NCBI GenBank assembly: GCA_036785705.1
Contig: JAWUZG010000018.1
Location: 5,119,501-5,183,500 of the forward strand
DNA length: 64,000 bases
Direction: 5' to 3'
Origin: Acanthornis magna
Lineage: Eukaryota > Chordata > Aves > Passeriformes > Acanthizidae
Shown: positions 1-10,000 of the stretch, in pieces
Position numbering within the stretch: the first letter of the stretch is position 1
How the letters are laid out: each line of letters opens with the position of its first letter
Position numbers and translations under genes: made by a program
The notes under the pieces: generated by a model
The model's database searches: none
Told to the model about the DNA's origin: nothing
What the model saw: only the letters and a program-made list of their open reading frames with translations

Positions 1-400
1 AAAGCCCAGAGGCATCCTGGCCTGTTTCAGCAGTAGTGTGGCCAGCAGGACCAGGGCAGTGACTGTCACCCTGTACTGGGAACTGGTGAGGCCACACCTC
101 GAATATTGTGTTCAGTTTTGGGCCCTTCTCTGAGGTAACTAGCAATGGGATAAAAGGAAATGGCCCCAAGCTGTGCCAGGGGAGGTTTAGCTTGTGCATT
201 AGGAAAAAATTCTTAATGGAAAGGGTTGTCAAGGATTGGAACAAGCTGCCCAGGAAATGGTTGAGTCACCATTTCTGGAGGGATTTACATTTGTAGATGT
301 GGCACTTGAGGGTATGGTTTAGTGGTGGAGCTGGCAGTGCTGGGTTAATGACTCAATGATCTTAAAGATCCTTTCTAACCTAAATGATTCCATGATTCTA
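1..400 (+). mobile_element. CR1 LINE, 3' end (RT C-terminus plus 3' tail), cut by window edge
   Basis: CR1 is the main avian non-LTR retrotransposon; copies are usually truncated at the 5' end. Around 84-120 the plus strand reads [14 protein letters not shown], the conserved end of the CR1 reverse-transcriptase ORF. The 3' untranslated part follows, with the stretch meaning '[20 protein letters not shown]' in CR1 copies near 200-260, and it closes with the diagnostic octamer-type end ATGATTCCATGATTCTA at 384-400. After the FW motif (about 122-145) the sequence jumps to later CR1 sequence, so there is an internal deletion. The copy is dead. Its 5' side runs off the start of the window. Family assignment rests on recognised motifs. 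Confidence 0.9.
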
Positions 401-849
401 GCATCTACCTGGGCAGGGGGCTGTTAAATGGAAGACGGTAATGAAAGCTTTATATTCAAAATGGAGTAGGAAATAGGGAAATAATTTTAAGGTTTTCCTT
501 TGATCTCTTTAGGAATATCTCAATATGACAAGTTGGAAAGAGAAAAAAGCATACCTTAGATCATGGAGGAGAAGCCATAACAGTTTTAAAACCCATCAGT
601 AGTCAAATACTTTTCACACACATGCCGTTTCAAAACAAAGAGAAATATGCACATAGTCCAGGATTGTCTCTGGTCTTTCTCCATCCAGAGATTCACGTCC
701 CAACAGATTATGCAATCCAGAAGACTAGGAAATTCACTTCCCCAATAAAATGCTGAGGTGGCACTCAGTGTGGCTCAGGAAACTGTGACCAATTTGCAGT
801 CCTTGTCAGATACAAAGCAATTACTTGGTATTAAGTGTGAGTTAATGAT
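401..849. other. unique spacer, no gene seen
   Basis: AT-rich sequence between two CR1 pieces. No open frame of interest, no repeat and no RNA gene recognised. Confidence 0.6.
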
Positions 850-1305
850 TTCCTCTGAAATAGGAACCTCCCCCTCCAATTTGAATACCCTTGGAGCATC
901 TTTGCAGCCCTCCTCTGGACTGGCTTCAGCAGGTCTTGTGCTGGAGACCCCAGGAGTAGGTGCAGCACAGCAGATGAGGTCTTAAAAGAGTGGAGCAGAG
1001 GGGCAGAATCCCCTGCCATGACCTGCTGGCCATGGTGCTGCAGCCCAGGACACGTTCAACTTTCTGGCTGCAAATGCATTCTCAGCTCATGTTGAAATTC
1101 TCGTCCACCAACATCCCCAAGCCCTTCTCTCTCTGCCCAGCCTGTGTTTGTGCTTGGGATTGCCCTGACCCACATGCAGGACCTGCACTTGGCCTTGTTG
1201 CACTCCATGAGGTTCACCCAGGGCCACCCCCGGATCTGCCCAGGTCCCTCAGGATGTCCCTTCCCTCCAGTGCCGACCACCACACAGCTCAATGTCCCTG
1301 TCACA
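850..1305 (-). mobile_element. CR1 LINE, reverse-transcriptase C-terminal remnant
   Basis: Read on the minus strand, this is the C-terminal part of the CR1 ORF2 reverse transcriptase. From right to left come a degraded LCGVVD-like block near 1290, WVNLMECNKAKC near 1195-1220 (CR1 usually has VNLMKFNKAKC), a decayed KDLGVLVDEKL-like region near 1100-1140, and PVQRRAAKMLQG near 880-920 (CR1 has RVQRRATKMI). These blocks fall in different frames, so the copy carries frameshifts and is inactive. It lacks the 3' untranslated tail, so it is truncated at both ends. It is opposite in orientation to the piece at 1-400 and is a separate insertion. Confidence 0.88.
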
Positions 1306-4300
1306 CATGATGGGCTGAGGAACGACAGGGACAGAAAGCTGAGGAAGCAGAGCATTTCTGAAAGAAAAAGTTTTGGAAATCAATTAATGGAGCAGATCAT
1401 TTTTTCATCAGGCTTTAAACCTGGCAATATATTGAGAGACTTTAAAAGAATTTTCCCCTTTAGTCAAACAAAAACCTGTTCTTGCAATCAGCAGAGAAAT
1501 CTATATTCCTGCAAATTGGCACCAACTAAGAGGAACAGAGATGTTGAAATGCAGAGTAATTTTCACCATGGTTGGATTGCTGAACTTTTCCAGTTTCCCC
1601 AAAACTCTCCCTGGCCCACCATCGATGCCAGGGGCTGATTTTTGCTGACTCCTGATAACTGGGGGGGGGGTGGAAGAGGTTGCTCCTATTTTTTTCAAAT
1701 CAGTATTTCAGATATATCTAAGAAATGAATGTAAAGAGGGAAGAAGTAAGGTTTTGATCCAAGAGAAAACATATAATTTCCTTTAAGGAAAGGTCACTGC
1801 TCGTCTGTCTGGGACAAAATGCTCCTCAGAGGGAAGAGTCAAACTATAGGCAGGCAAAGATTTATTTTTACCAGAGAGAATTGGACATGTGTATTCATAA
1901 TAACACTTCTCAGAATTATCCCAAGTGAACAGAGTGATTGAAATGTCATATTTAAGCCTATAAACAAATCTCTCTTATATACAAGGATCTAAAATGACAT
2001 ATTTTTACCTCTTGTCCACAAATGGCTGATTTTTACACCTTCTACTAAAATAGCTGATACTGCCTCCATCTGACTGTTAGATTACATGTCCCTTGGGTCC
2101 AATCTGCTCTGCAATTCCTGTGCAAAGAATGTTATTTAACAAATCTAAGATTGAATAAAAGTCAAGGAATAATGACTAAAAGTCAGAAAATGCTGATATG
2201 TATTGACCACTTGTCCTAGTAAACCCTCCTTCCAAATTTAGTTACAGCCAATACCATGACTCATCTTTTCATATAAAGATTTATTTTATTACTTGGTAGG
2301 CATTCACAGTTAAGAGTGGATAAAAAATGCAAACCACACCTTTCTGGATACTATAAAACATCTTTATCTCATCACTGGGGGTTTTGATGGGCAGAGCTCC
2401 AGAGTCCCAGGGAGGAGATAAGGTACAGGGGGAGAGAGGGGACTGATTCTGGTCTGGCACTTTCTCTAACTGCCTGCTCTGAAGGGTGTAAAGCAGGGGG
2501 TTTGATTAGCCAGTGTTGAAATACACCTTAATCAGTGACTAATAGATATGATACAGAAAACTTTAAGCTCATTTTTCATAAGAGGAGCACCGACAGCTGC
2601 AACAGGAAAATGGCCAAAACTGGGCAGTTTTTCAGACTGTTCTAAAGATGAGAATGTCACCAAGGAGCACATCTGCAGGTAGAAAAGGGCTGCAGATAAT
2701 GGCACTGAACAGGCTGAAGTGCCAGCCCTCAATATCCACCAGCTGGTGCAAGCTCCTGGTCAGGCATCAGAGCTCTGTGTCTATAGAAAGTCAGAGAGCA
2801 GGGCCAATCTCCTAGAAACTTTCTCTGTTGCATCCCACACCATTTATGAGGGCAGTGCTACAAACCTGGGTGCAGCACATAACAGCACCACAGTCTTCTC
2901 CTCTCGTACCTCCAAAGATGTAGAGGTTAAGCAAGTTCCCAGGAAGGTGCTGGACAGCAAATGCAGGTGGAAGAATTTTTATCTCTCTAAGGAGCACTGC
3001 TTTTGTGAACTAAAAAATAATTCATAGCCCTTGGGAAAGCTAAAGATCCTTTAAAAGGAAAGGGATGACAGCAATTTGAGGTCTTTTTTTTGTACTCCCA
3101 CAATCTTCAGACAGGCAACACCATCACAGAGTTCAAAACAAAGCCTTCACACCAGAAAAGTCGAGCTCACAGGACAAAAGTAGGTAAGTGGTCTATATTC
3201 CAGACACCAGGATTTCAGGGGAAGCTGCTGAGTGCTTTTCGAAGTGGTAAGTACATCTGTTTCTTAAAACTGGTTCTTAAAACTGTAAACAGTCATCATT
3301 AATGAAGGAAATTTCAACTCACAGCTGACCAAAGGGCTGCAGCCTTGTGCACTTAAGGCAGCAAGGTCTACCTTTAATCAAAATGCAGAAGAGACAATTT
3401 GCTCTGTGCTGCATCCATGTTTTTGTCGATTGCAGAAGATGCTGCTGAGTGCACAGCACTCTTATGAAGTCAGAATACTTTTTTTTGTTCATAAATATTA
3501 ATTCGAGGCACTCAACCTCAAACATTTGAAAGTCTTGGCTCTTTTCTATTATTATTCAATGCACAATGATCTTTTAATTGGAAATAGATAATTACCAGAA
3601 TATTAATTCTGCTCTACTGTCTTGGAATTAATATGAGTTTATCTGCAGACAAAGAAACACTGCAAATGTTTATTGGCTGTATCTTAAAACTGACAAATGT
3701 TTCACTGTATTGTATGTAAACATTACACAAAATACATATTTTACATCTAGAGGCCTACTGTCATAACAGAGATGTTTTTGTAGAGCAAGAGCTGTGAGAG
3801 TAACTGAACTTCCCCTGCTGCAGCCTTTTAGAAAATCAAAGTAAGGCAGAGGCTCTAATTAATTTCAAATAAGAATGAAAAGTCTGTTGGGCTTGACAAG
3901 AGCATTTTTCAGAAACCTGATGGAATCTGGATTTGACTGATAATGTGTTAAAAACACAGAATTTCAGTGAGATCACTTGATTTTTGAAGAACAAATTATC
4001 CCTGTAAGAAAGCCTGGTTTTGGCAAAAACTAAAGCAGAAAAATCAAGAGAAAGTTGAGCAGTTTTTAGCAGCTATGCCTTGCTGAGCTATTCTTCCAAG
4101 ATTTGCAGTGCTAGAGAAATTAGCAACGCCTGGGGTGTTCTTCAGAGTACCCAAGTGTTTGTCCAAGCAATGTGCCTAGGACAGCTGTCCTTCAACACTG
4201 ATCCAAAATATTCCTCTGGCATTGTTTCAGCCTTTTTTTCCTGGGTGGAAGACAAAAAGTTTTTTGGTTTTTGTTTTTTTTTTTCCTGAATTTACTTACC

Positions 4301-4385
4301 TTCCTGCTAGCTTTATTTTAAAAGCATGCAGCTTGTAACGTAAAAGCAGAGAGAGCAACAGCTTCATGAAGAGTGATTTTTCAAG
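1306..4385. other. unique AT-rich spacer, no gene seen
   Basis: Contains a G10 run near 1662-1671, a poly-T patch near 3086, and a 13-bp direct doubling (TTCTTAAAACTGG) near 3262-3287. Open frames at 2532-3027 overlap on both strands and show no recognisable domain. No RNA gene or repeat family identified. Confidence 0.55.
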
Positions 4386-4659
4386 AAGGATTTTTACAAG
4401 GGCATGTAATGGTAGGACAAGGAGCAATACCCTGAATGAAGGTAGATTGAGATTAGATATTAGGAAGAAATACTGTGAGGTTGATGAGGCACTTGAACAA
4501 GTTGCTGTGGATGCTCAGTCCTTGGAAGTGTTCGAGGCCAGGTTGGATGCGGCTCGGGGGAACCTGTTCTAGTGGAAGGTGCCCCTGTCTGTGGCAGAGG
4601 GGCTGGAACTGGATGATCATTAAAGTCCCTTCAAACCCAAATGATTCTGTGATTCTGTT
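4386..4659 (+). mobile_element. CR1 LINE, 3' end
   Basis: A 5'-truncated CR1 copy of about 270 bp. It begins in the 'GGATTTTTACAAGGGCATGT' part of the CR1 3' region and runs through the GTTGCTGTGGATGC, GAGGCCAGGTTGGATG and TGGAACTGGATGATC blocks that are constant in CR1. It ends in the usual short tandem tail GATTCTGTGATTCTGT (4643-4658). Point changes are scattered along it and there is no coding capacity. The short open frame seen across it is derived from the repeat. Confidence 0.93.
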
Positions 4660-6545
4660 ACAATTTATTCACCACCAGTGCTGAACTGTCATCCCTTAAG
4701 AAGTGCCTTTTTTCTTTTGAAGGTGGGAATAAAATATTTCAATATTCAGTGGGCTGAAGATCACAGCAGCTATGGACAGTGCATTCTCCTAACATTCTCC
4801 AGCAAGTTCCTGGTGTTTCTATACTGATTAGTGGATTACCCAGTCAAAAGGAGCAGCCTCTGGAGGGGCAATCAGGAGAAAGGCACTGAATGCCTCTGTC
4901 CCAGATGATTAAGATTGTCTCCTGAGAGACAGAGAAGAATTACTCCAAGTCTTTGCAGCAGGACTAATGAAGACTGATTTCTTGAAGCTGCAGTACAATT
5001 CCCCAGCTCCATACCCACCCTTCCCTCCTCCCCTGCAGTAACCTCAGCTCCCCTCCACGTCCTCAGCTGCCTCTGCAGGAAGGCTCAGGCTCCCTCCTGT
5101 GCCACTGGAGCCGGAGGTGTGCTCTGGGCCAGCTGGCTGCTGCTGGCATCCCCGGTGAGCATGGAGCCAGCAGCCTCAGGTCTGCATAGGGAGGGAGACC
5201 TGGAAAGAAATCTTTGACTTCCCCACCCTTCTGTCAGATACGATTGGAGCTAATCAATGAGTTGGAAGTATTATTGCTAAAAGAGAGAAGCTTATCTTCT
5301 CTTTCTTTATTAAAAGTCAAGAGAGGCGGGGGAAGAAATCTGCACATTATGCGCAGCCTTAATAAAATGCCAGGCTTTTGGAAGCCAGAAGTGGGATGTC
5401 TGTCTGTATAATATTTCTGAGCAGAAGTTCAGGCACCATCCTGCTAGTGCTGCTGCTCTGTTCCTCGACCTTATTCTCCCTCTGCAACAGTCATTTCGAG
5501 TAAAGGGCTTATGGGTCTTAATCCTGCCGAGTCCTGCACAAGCTTCAAATGGTGGAGTCCTGCTTAGATTTGAAAAACATGAATTTTAACTGGTCATTCA
5601 CATATGGCAAAGAGACATCAAAAATCTATGCTGGCAGTGAATTAATAGTGTACTGAAGGATTTCTCGAGCAGAGGCAGCCATTGCTTTCTTTCATAACAA
5701 GTCAGGCTTGATGCAAGTAAAGACATGGACAAAATATATCTCCAGCTGCTCTTTTAATTCCAAGTTCTCCTCTGTTTTTACAAGGAAATAAAATAAAATA
5801 TAAAAAAACCCCTACCAAGCCTGAAAGCAGAGCTGTACCATAACTTCACACATGGAAAGAAAAGCAGTTGGCTGCATTCAAAAATTCTGACATATGGTCT
5901 CTAACTTTAAAATTCAAATAGTGATGATAAAAACTATACTTTGGGCAAAGCAACTTCTATTAGTAAAGGTAAAAAAACTGTTCCAGAGCAGCACTCTGAG
6001 AAAGTACAACTTGGGGTTTCTATTTTGTTCCAACTTTTGTGCCCCTGAGATGCACTGTAAGAGGGGGGCTTTGAGAATGCCAGGACCCCAGTTTGTAAGT
6101 AGGGAGCTGCTAAAATTCCAGGTGCAGTTCATAGTGCCAGGAATGAATGGATCCTGCAGGGAAATATGTAGGGATGAGGACAGCAGAACCCCGGGGCCAG
6201 AGGCAGAATCAGGATGATAAATCCATGGGATTCAAAGCTTTCCTGCCCCCTCACCCAGCCCACTGAATTACCCACCAGTCCTCCTAGTCATGGGCAAACC
6301 CCATGTTACATGCTTTAGAGCAACCTCACACTACATGGATAACAAGTCACATGGATTTCCTGCTGCAGAGTTCAACTCTCACTAGCAGGTTGTATTTTTA
6401 GTCCTGAAGATACCTGACCTAGTAAATACCTCTTAGGCAATTGGCTCATAGTCACAGATCCACTAATCAAAGTGTAAAAAAACCATTGACTACATCACAT
6501 GTTAATCTCAGGAGCTCTAGAATCAGCCCTGGGTATCAAGATGAA
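4660..6545. other. unique spacer, no gene seen
   Basis: Mostly AT-rich. A GC-richer pocket at about 4990-5190 contains splice-like signals (see the separate entry at 5079-5154). The 5210-5520 stretch looks low in repeats and could be regulatory, but nothing in it is diagnostic. No RNA gene seen. Confidence 0.5.
5079..5154 (+). other. possible non-coding exon bracketed by splice signals (weak)
   Basis: A pyrimidine-rich stretch ending CCTCTGCAG (5070-5078) is followed by 76 GC-rich bases and then a good donor, CCCG|GTGAGC, at 5155. All three frames are open across it but none gives a recognisable domain. Such acceptor/donor pairs arise by chance in GC-rich pockets. It could be an lncRNA exon or nothing. 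Confidence 0.12.
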
Positions 6546-6551
6546 AAAGAG
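6546..6551. repeat. target-site duplication, left copy (AAAGAG)
   Basis: The six bases AAAGAG directly precede the LTR and are repeated exactly right after it. This marks the integration site. Six-base duplications are typical of alpha- and betaretrovirus-like integrases (ERVK class). Confidence 0.85.
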
Positions 6552-6565
6552 TGTGGAGGGTCACC

Positions 6566-6755
6566 CCTCTTCCTCCCAGGGTAATGCTTCCTATCTTCTC
6601 TCCCCTTAGAGAAGAGAGCCTCGCCTGGGTGGGCAGTTGGTTGCCTCCTCTTCCCCCCAGGCTGACGCTTCTTATCTTCCCACCCCATAGGGAAGAGAGC
6701 ATTGCCTGGGTGGGAGAGATGCTGGGTTTGCCCTGCTGCCTCCCAGGCTGACGGG
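6566..6755. repeat. imperfect tandem repeat in the LTR U3 (period about 81-86 bp)
   Basis: Copy 1 starts near 6566, copy 2 near 6647, and a short third part lies near 6732-6755. Shared blocks are CCTCTTCC..CCCAGG, CTTATCTTC/CTATCTTC, GAAGAGAGC and GCCTGGGTGGG. The CCAG landmarks at 6576, 6657 and 6743 give spacings of 81 and 86. Direct repeats in U3 are a common place for retroviral enhancers. The enhancer role here is inferred. Confidence 0.8.
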
Positions 6756-6840
6756 TCCACCCTGGGGGCGTGGAGTTAGGCGTGCCCAGGGGCCTGTATC
6801 CGCCCATCCCTCCAGATCCTTCTTGTCCCTTATGTATATT

Positions 6841-6957
6841 ATTGGTTCCTTTGAATTGTACCCCACCCCTTTATGTTACCATTGGTTGTATTCGCTTGTA
6901 CCCGCCCTCTTCGTCTCTCCCAATTGGCTGTACTGCTCCCCATTTAACCGGCTGAGC
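6841..6957 (+). promoter_or_regulatory. LTR core promoter: three ATTGG (inverted CCAAT) boxes and a TATA-like box
   Basis: ATTGG occurs at 6841-6845, 6881-6885 and 6923-6927. The first two are followed by TTGTACCC-type sequence, so this block is itself loosely repeated with a period of about 40. ATTTAA at 6952-6957 is the best TATA candidate, placing a start site near 6980, upstream of the AATAAA as expected for an R region. Whether it is still active cannot be read from sequence. Confidence 0.55.
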
Positions 6958-7012
6958 TAGTGCCGTCGCGGCCATTTCTCCTGTACCTGACATAGGTGCA
7001 GGGGAGATGGTC

Positions 7013-7018
7013 AATAAA
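7013..7018 (+). terminator. LTR polyadenylation signal AATAAA
   Basis: A canonical AATAAA lies 53 bases before the LTR end, the usual place for an R/U5 boundary signal. It could serve as a premature poly(A) site for any plus-strand transcript crossing the region. Confidence 0.65.
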
Positions 7019-7071
7019 CTCCTGCCACCCTTTACCTCGTCGGCTTCTTCCATCATTATGCGTCTGCAACA

Positions 7072-7077
7072 AAAGAG
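7072..7077. repeat. target-site duplication, right copy (AAAGAG)
   Basis: Exact match to 6546-6551, immediately after the terminal CA of the LTR. Confidence 0.85.
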
Positions 7078-10000
7078 ATTTCAAACCCTACTCCAGGTAG
7101 AAGTGGTGTGCAATGCAGGTGAGGTGAATCAGAGCTGCTCTTATGCATGACCAGGGTACGCAGAAACAGGCATGAAACTACTTGTATGTAACTGCCAAGT
7201 AAATTAAGGAGATTTACTTATTGTTATTTTATGGATCATCTCAGCATTGAATCTTAACTTATAAAAGTAGTCTGGAAATACATATTCAATAAAAGGTATA
7301 TTGAAGTCATGACAAATTCTCAGGAATCTAAGAGTTTGGAAAACTGTCCATGTTTCTGCAGTTGAATTTCTTTATCATTTGTCTAGACTACTTAATAAAA
7401 TTCCTTTAAAATACTGAAACTCATTTTTAAATTAATGGGCTCAAACTTCCCAAAGCATTATAAATTCATTAAAGTATTAAATACAACTTCTTTACAGATT
7501 ACTAAGCTATTCAAGTTCCCATATATGAATATTATTTAAAAATCTCATTTTCTATTTGGTTTTAGAAAAAATAGATTTAATATTTCCAATTAAATAATTC
7601 TCATGTGAATTCTTGTGAGGAAAAAGAGTCTCATAATACTTATTTTCAGATGAGGGAAAAAATAAGCTATTTTATATGCAAATATTACTGATTTCATTTA
7701 ATTGTTCCTGAGGGAAGAAGAAGATTTGTATGCAAACCTCTTGCCAACTGGTAGACTTCAACCTCCTAACTTTTTTTCCTCTCAAATAATTAATTAATAA
7801 CTGCACCTTCCTAATGGGAGAGAGTACAGTTCCTGCAGGGCACTGTGTTCAAGACCTCCATGTCCTAAACAAGTCCTAAAGCAGCCGAGGGTGGTAGGAA
7901 GTTGCCTACTGCTCCAGTGCAGAGACAAGTGCTCAGCATATCTCAAGTCCAGTAAAGCAAAATTCCCCAAAAATAGTGCTGCAGGAAGAATTTATTAGCC
8001 ACCATGAGAGAATTCACATCAAGCAGGCATGCAGGGAGCAAAATGATCACTCCAATGTATCTATATGAAACTTCCTTTGCTAATCCTCAAGTTCCGTGCT
8101 GTTCCCATGGCAAGTGATAGAAGCACTTAACTCACTGGCACAGCCAGGGGCTCGGGCGAGACAAATAATCCATCATCAGGCCACTTAAATTTCATCTCGA
8201 CCTTTTACCCTGTGGGAAAAATCTATGGCGTGTCTTGTGGGGGAAAGTATTTTCAAATTACATTGTCACAACCACAAAACCCCACATCATCTCTGCAGAG
8301 GCAGGTCTCACGCTAGCACAGCTGGGTTGCAGGCTGCACCATGAAGTCCTTTTTCTGTGCTGTCTCATCCTGATGAACATCCGTGAATCTTTCTCACAGC
8401 AATGCGTTCTTGACTCTGCTTAGTTAATTTATCCACTTTACATCCAGCTCCACATCTCCCCTTATTGAGCTAATCACTTCACGCAGTCTGAACACTTCAG
8501 TAACCAGTCAAAAGGCAGATTTACAGTACACTCAGTACACATAAACCTTATCCACTGGTTTAGAAAACACAGACACCTAAGTAGCTGAGCATAGACAAAG
8601 CTGGGGACACCCACTGATCATTCTGTCCCTTTTGCCAAAGACCTTTGCAGTGTCACAGATCTCTGTGTCAGTAGAGGAGTAGAAAAACAATAAGTGGTTG
8701 GGCTTTTGTTCTTTTCCTCCTGAATTTGCACTGTGGCTTCTTGATCTCCACACAGAGAATTTGAGGAGCATGTTGAGCTCACCAGTCCTGTGCTTTAGTG
8801 ACCTGTTCCTCTTCAGAGGAACAAATTATGGTCTTTGGAAGGGGTGATTTCAGTTGCATCCAGCTGCTCTCATGCCCACTCCAGGCACCCCCAGACCCTT
8901 GCCTGCCCCCATGCATCCTTCAGCCTCCACTCACCCTGGGCTGTCTTGCAGGGCAAATTGGGCTCAAGCAGGACTCACAGCCTAATGGAGTAATTCTAGC
9001 CTCAAGAAAACCCTGATGTGTGTTTGGGGGTGCAGTGAATTTATCACTAGAGAAACCAAACTAGTATTCCAGGTGCCAAGTCCCCTACTCCAACTGCTGG
9101 CAATCTCACAAGCATGTACATTTTGGTGTCTTCTGAAGTCCTAGTACATGTACCATGTACCAAAATATTATTCCACACCTTATGAAAAACTCGAGATGTT
9201 TTAAAATAAATTTTGCCTAAAGAGGCAACAAGAGAACTAATTAGAAGACAATTTTTCTTTTATGTTGTTACTCATAGTAGCCTGAAAGAAGAGTGCTTTA
9301 TAGACATGTAAGAATTATAGTGCAAATAATTAAGTATTTTTCAAACAATAGATAACATCAATCACTTCCCAAAGCACTGTTTGAGCTTGACTATAGGACT
9401 CAGAGTTTGTTTCTCCAGATGACTTAGAGCTTTCACTCCATGATCATTCTTTTTCTACTCAGAAATAGATGAGCTCTGTGTATTTCTTAGAGGAAGAGCA
9501 TCAGTATTTTTTGTTACTTGTTAAACCAGCATCTGCTGCAGACACCGTGCATTTGGTATTAGCTCCAAGTAGGGCTGGAATATAAGCTACATCCGTAGTC
9601 AAATTGAAGAACCATGTTATATTATTTATTGTTCCAAATGATATAAAGATATGGTTCATGGCACAAACTTTTATAGCTATTACAAAGTCTGCTGCATTAG
9701 ATTCAAACAATTATCTTAAGCTCCTTAATTATGACTTGAAGAGCACCACAGCCAAAATCTGCCAGCCAAAAGCAAAAAACAGTCATACTCTATATAGTGA
9801 TTTATGGATTAAAGCCTTTGTCAACAAAAGCCAATATCATGTCACTAAAAGCATTGCTGAATTAGATATGGAAGTTACTATTCAGCTGGAAGTCATAGCA
9901 ACAAAACACCTGCATGTCTTTCTCTGGCTTTATCATTGATTTCAGGAGTGAATTTTGCATGGTTTGTTAGCTTCCCTATCTATATGCAGAGGTTTTGGAA

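Larger units (their letters stand above)
6552..7071 (+). mobile_element. solo endogenous-retrovirus LTR (520 bp)
   Basis: A complete LTR standing alone, with no gag, pol or env beside it. It starts TGTGGAGGG and ends CTGCAACA, so it has the required TG...CA ends and a 3-bp inverted terminus (TGT/ACA). A perfect 6-bp duplication flanks it. Inside are a repeated U3 segment (6566-6755), three ATTGG boxes (reverse CCAAT) at 6841, 6881 and 6923, a TATA-like ATTTAA at 6952-6957, and an AATAAA polyadenylation signal at 7013-7018 followed by a short U5. It is GC-richer than its surroundings. Solo LTRs form when the two LTRs of a provirus recombine and the interior is lost. The intact ends and exact duplication suggest a fairly recent insertion. 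The sense strand is plus, judged from the AATAAA and element order. The exact family is not named. Confidence 0.9.

Noticed and set aside
1056..1355. 99-codon minus-strand frame as a gene
   Set aside because: Contains a CR1 reverse-transcriptase block in a frameshifted, truncated copy.
6523..6866. Overlapping minus-strand frames with repeated Gly/Arg/Ser motifs
   Set aside because: They read the LTR U3 tandem repeat backwards; the apparent protein repeat is the DNA repeat.
9604..9939. 111-codon AT-rich plus frame
   Set aside because: No domain, atypical composition, and overlapped by a minus-strand frame; chance is sufficient.
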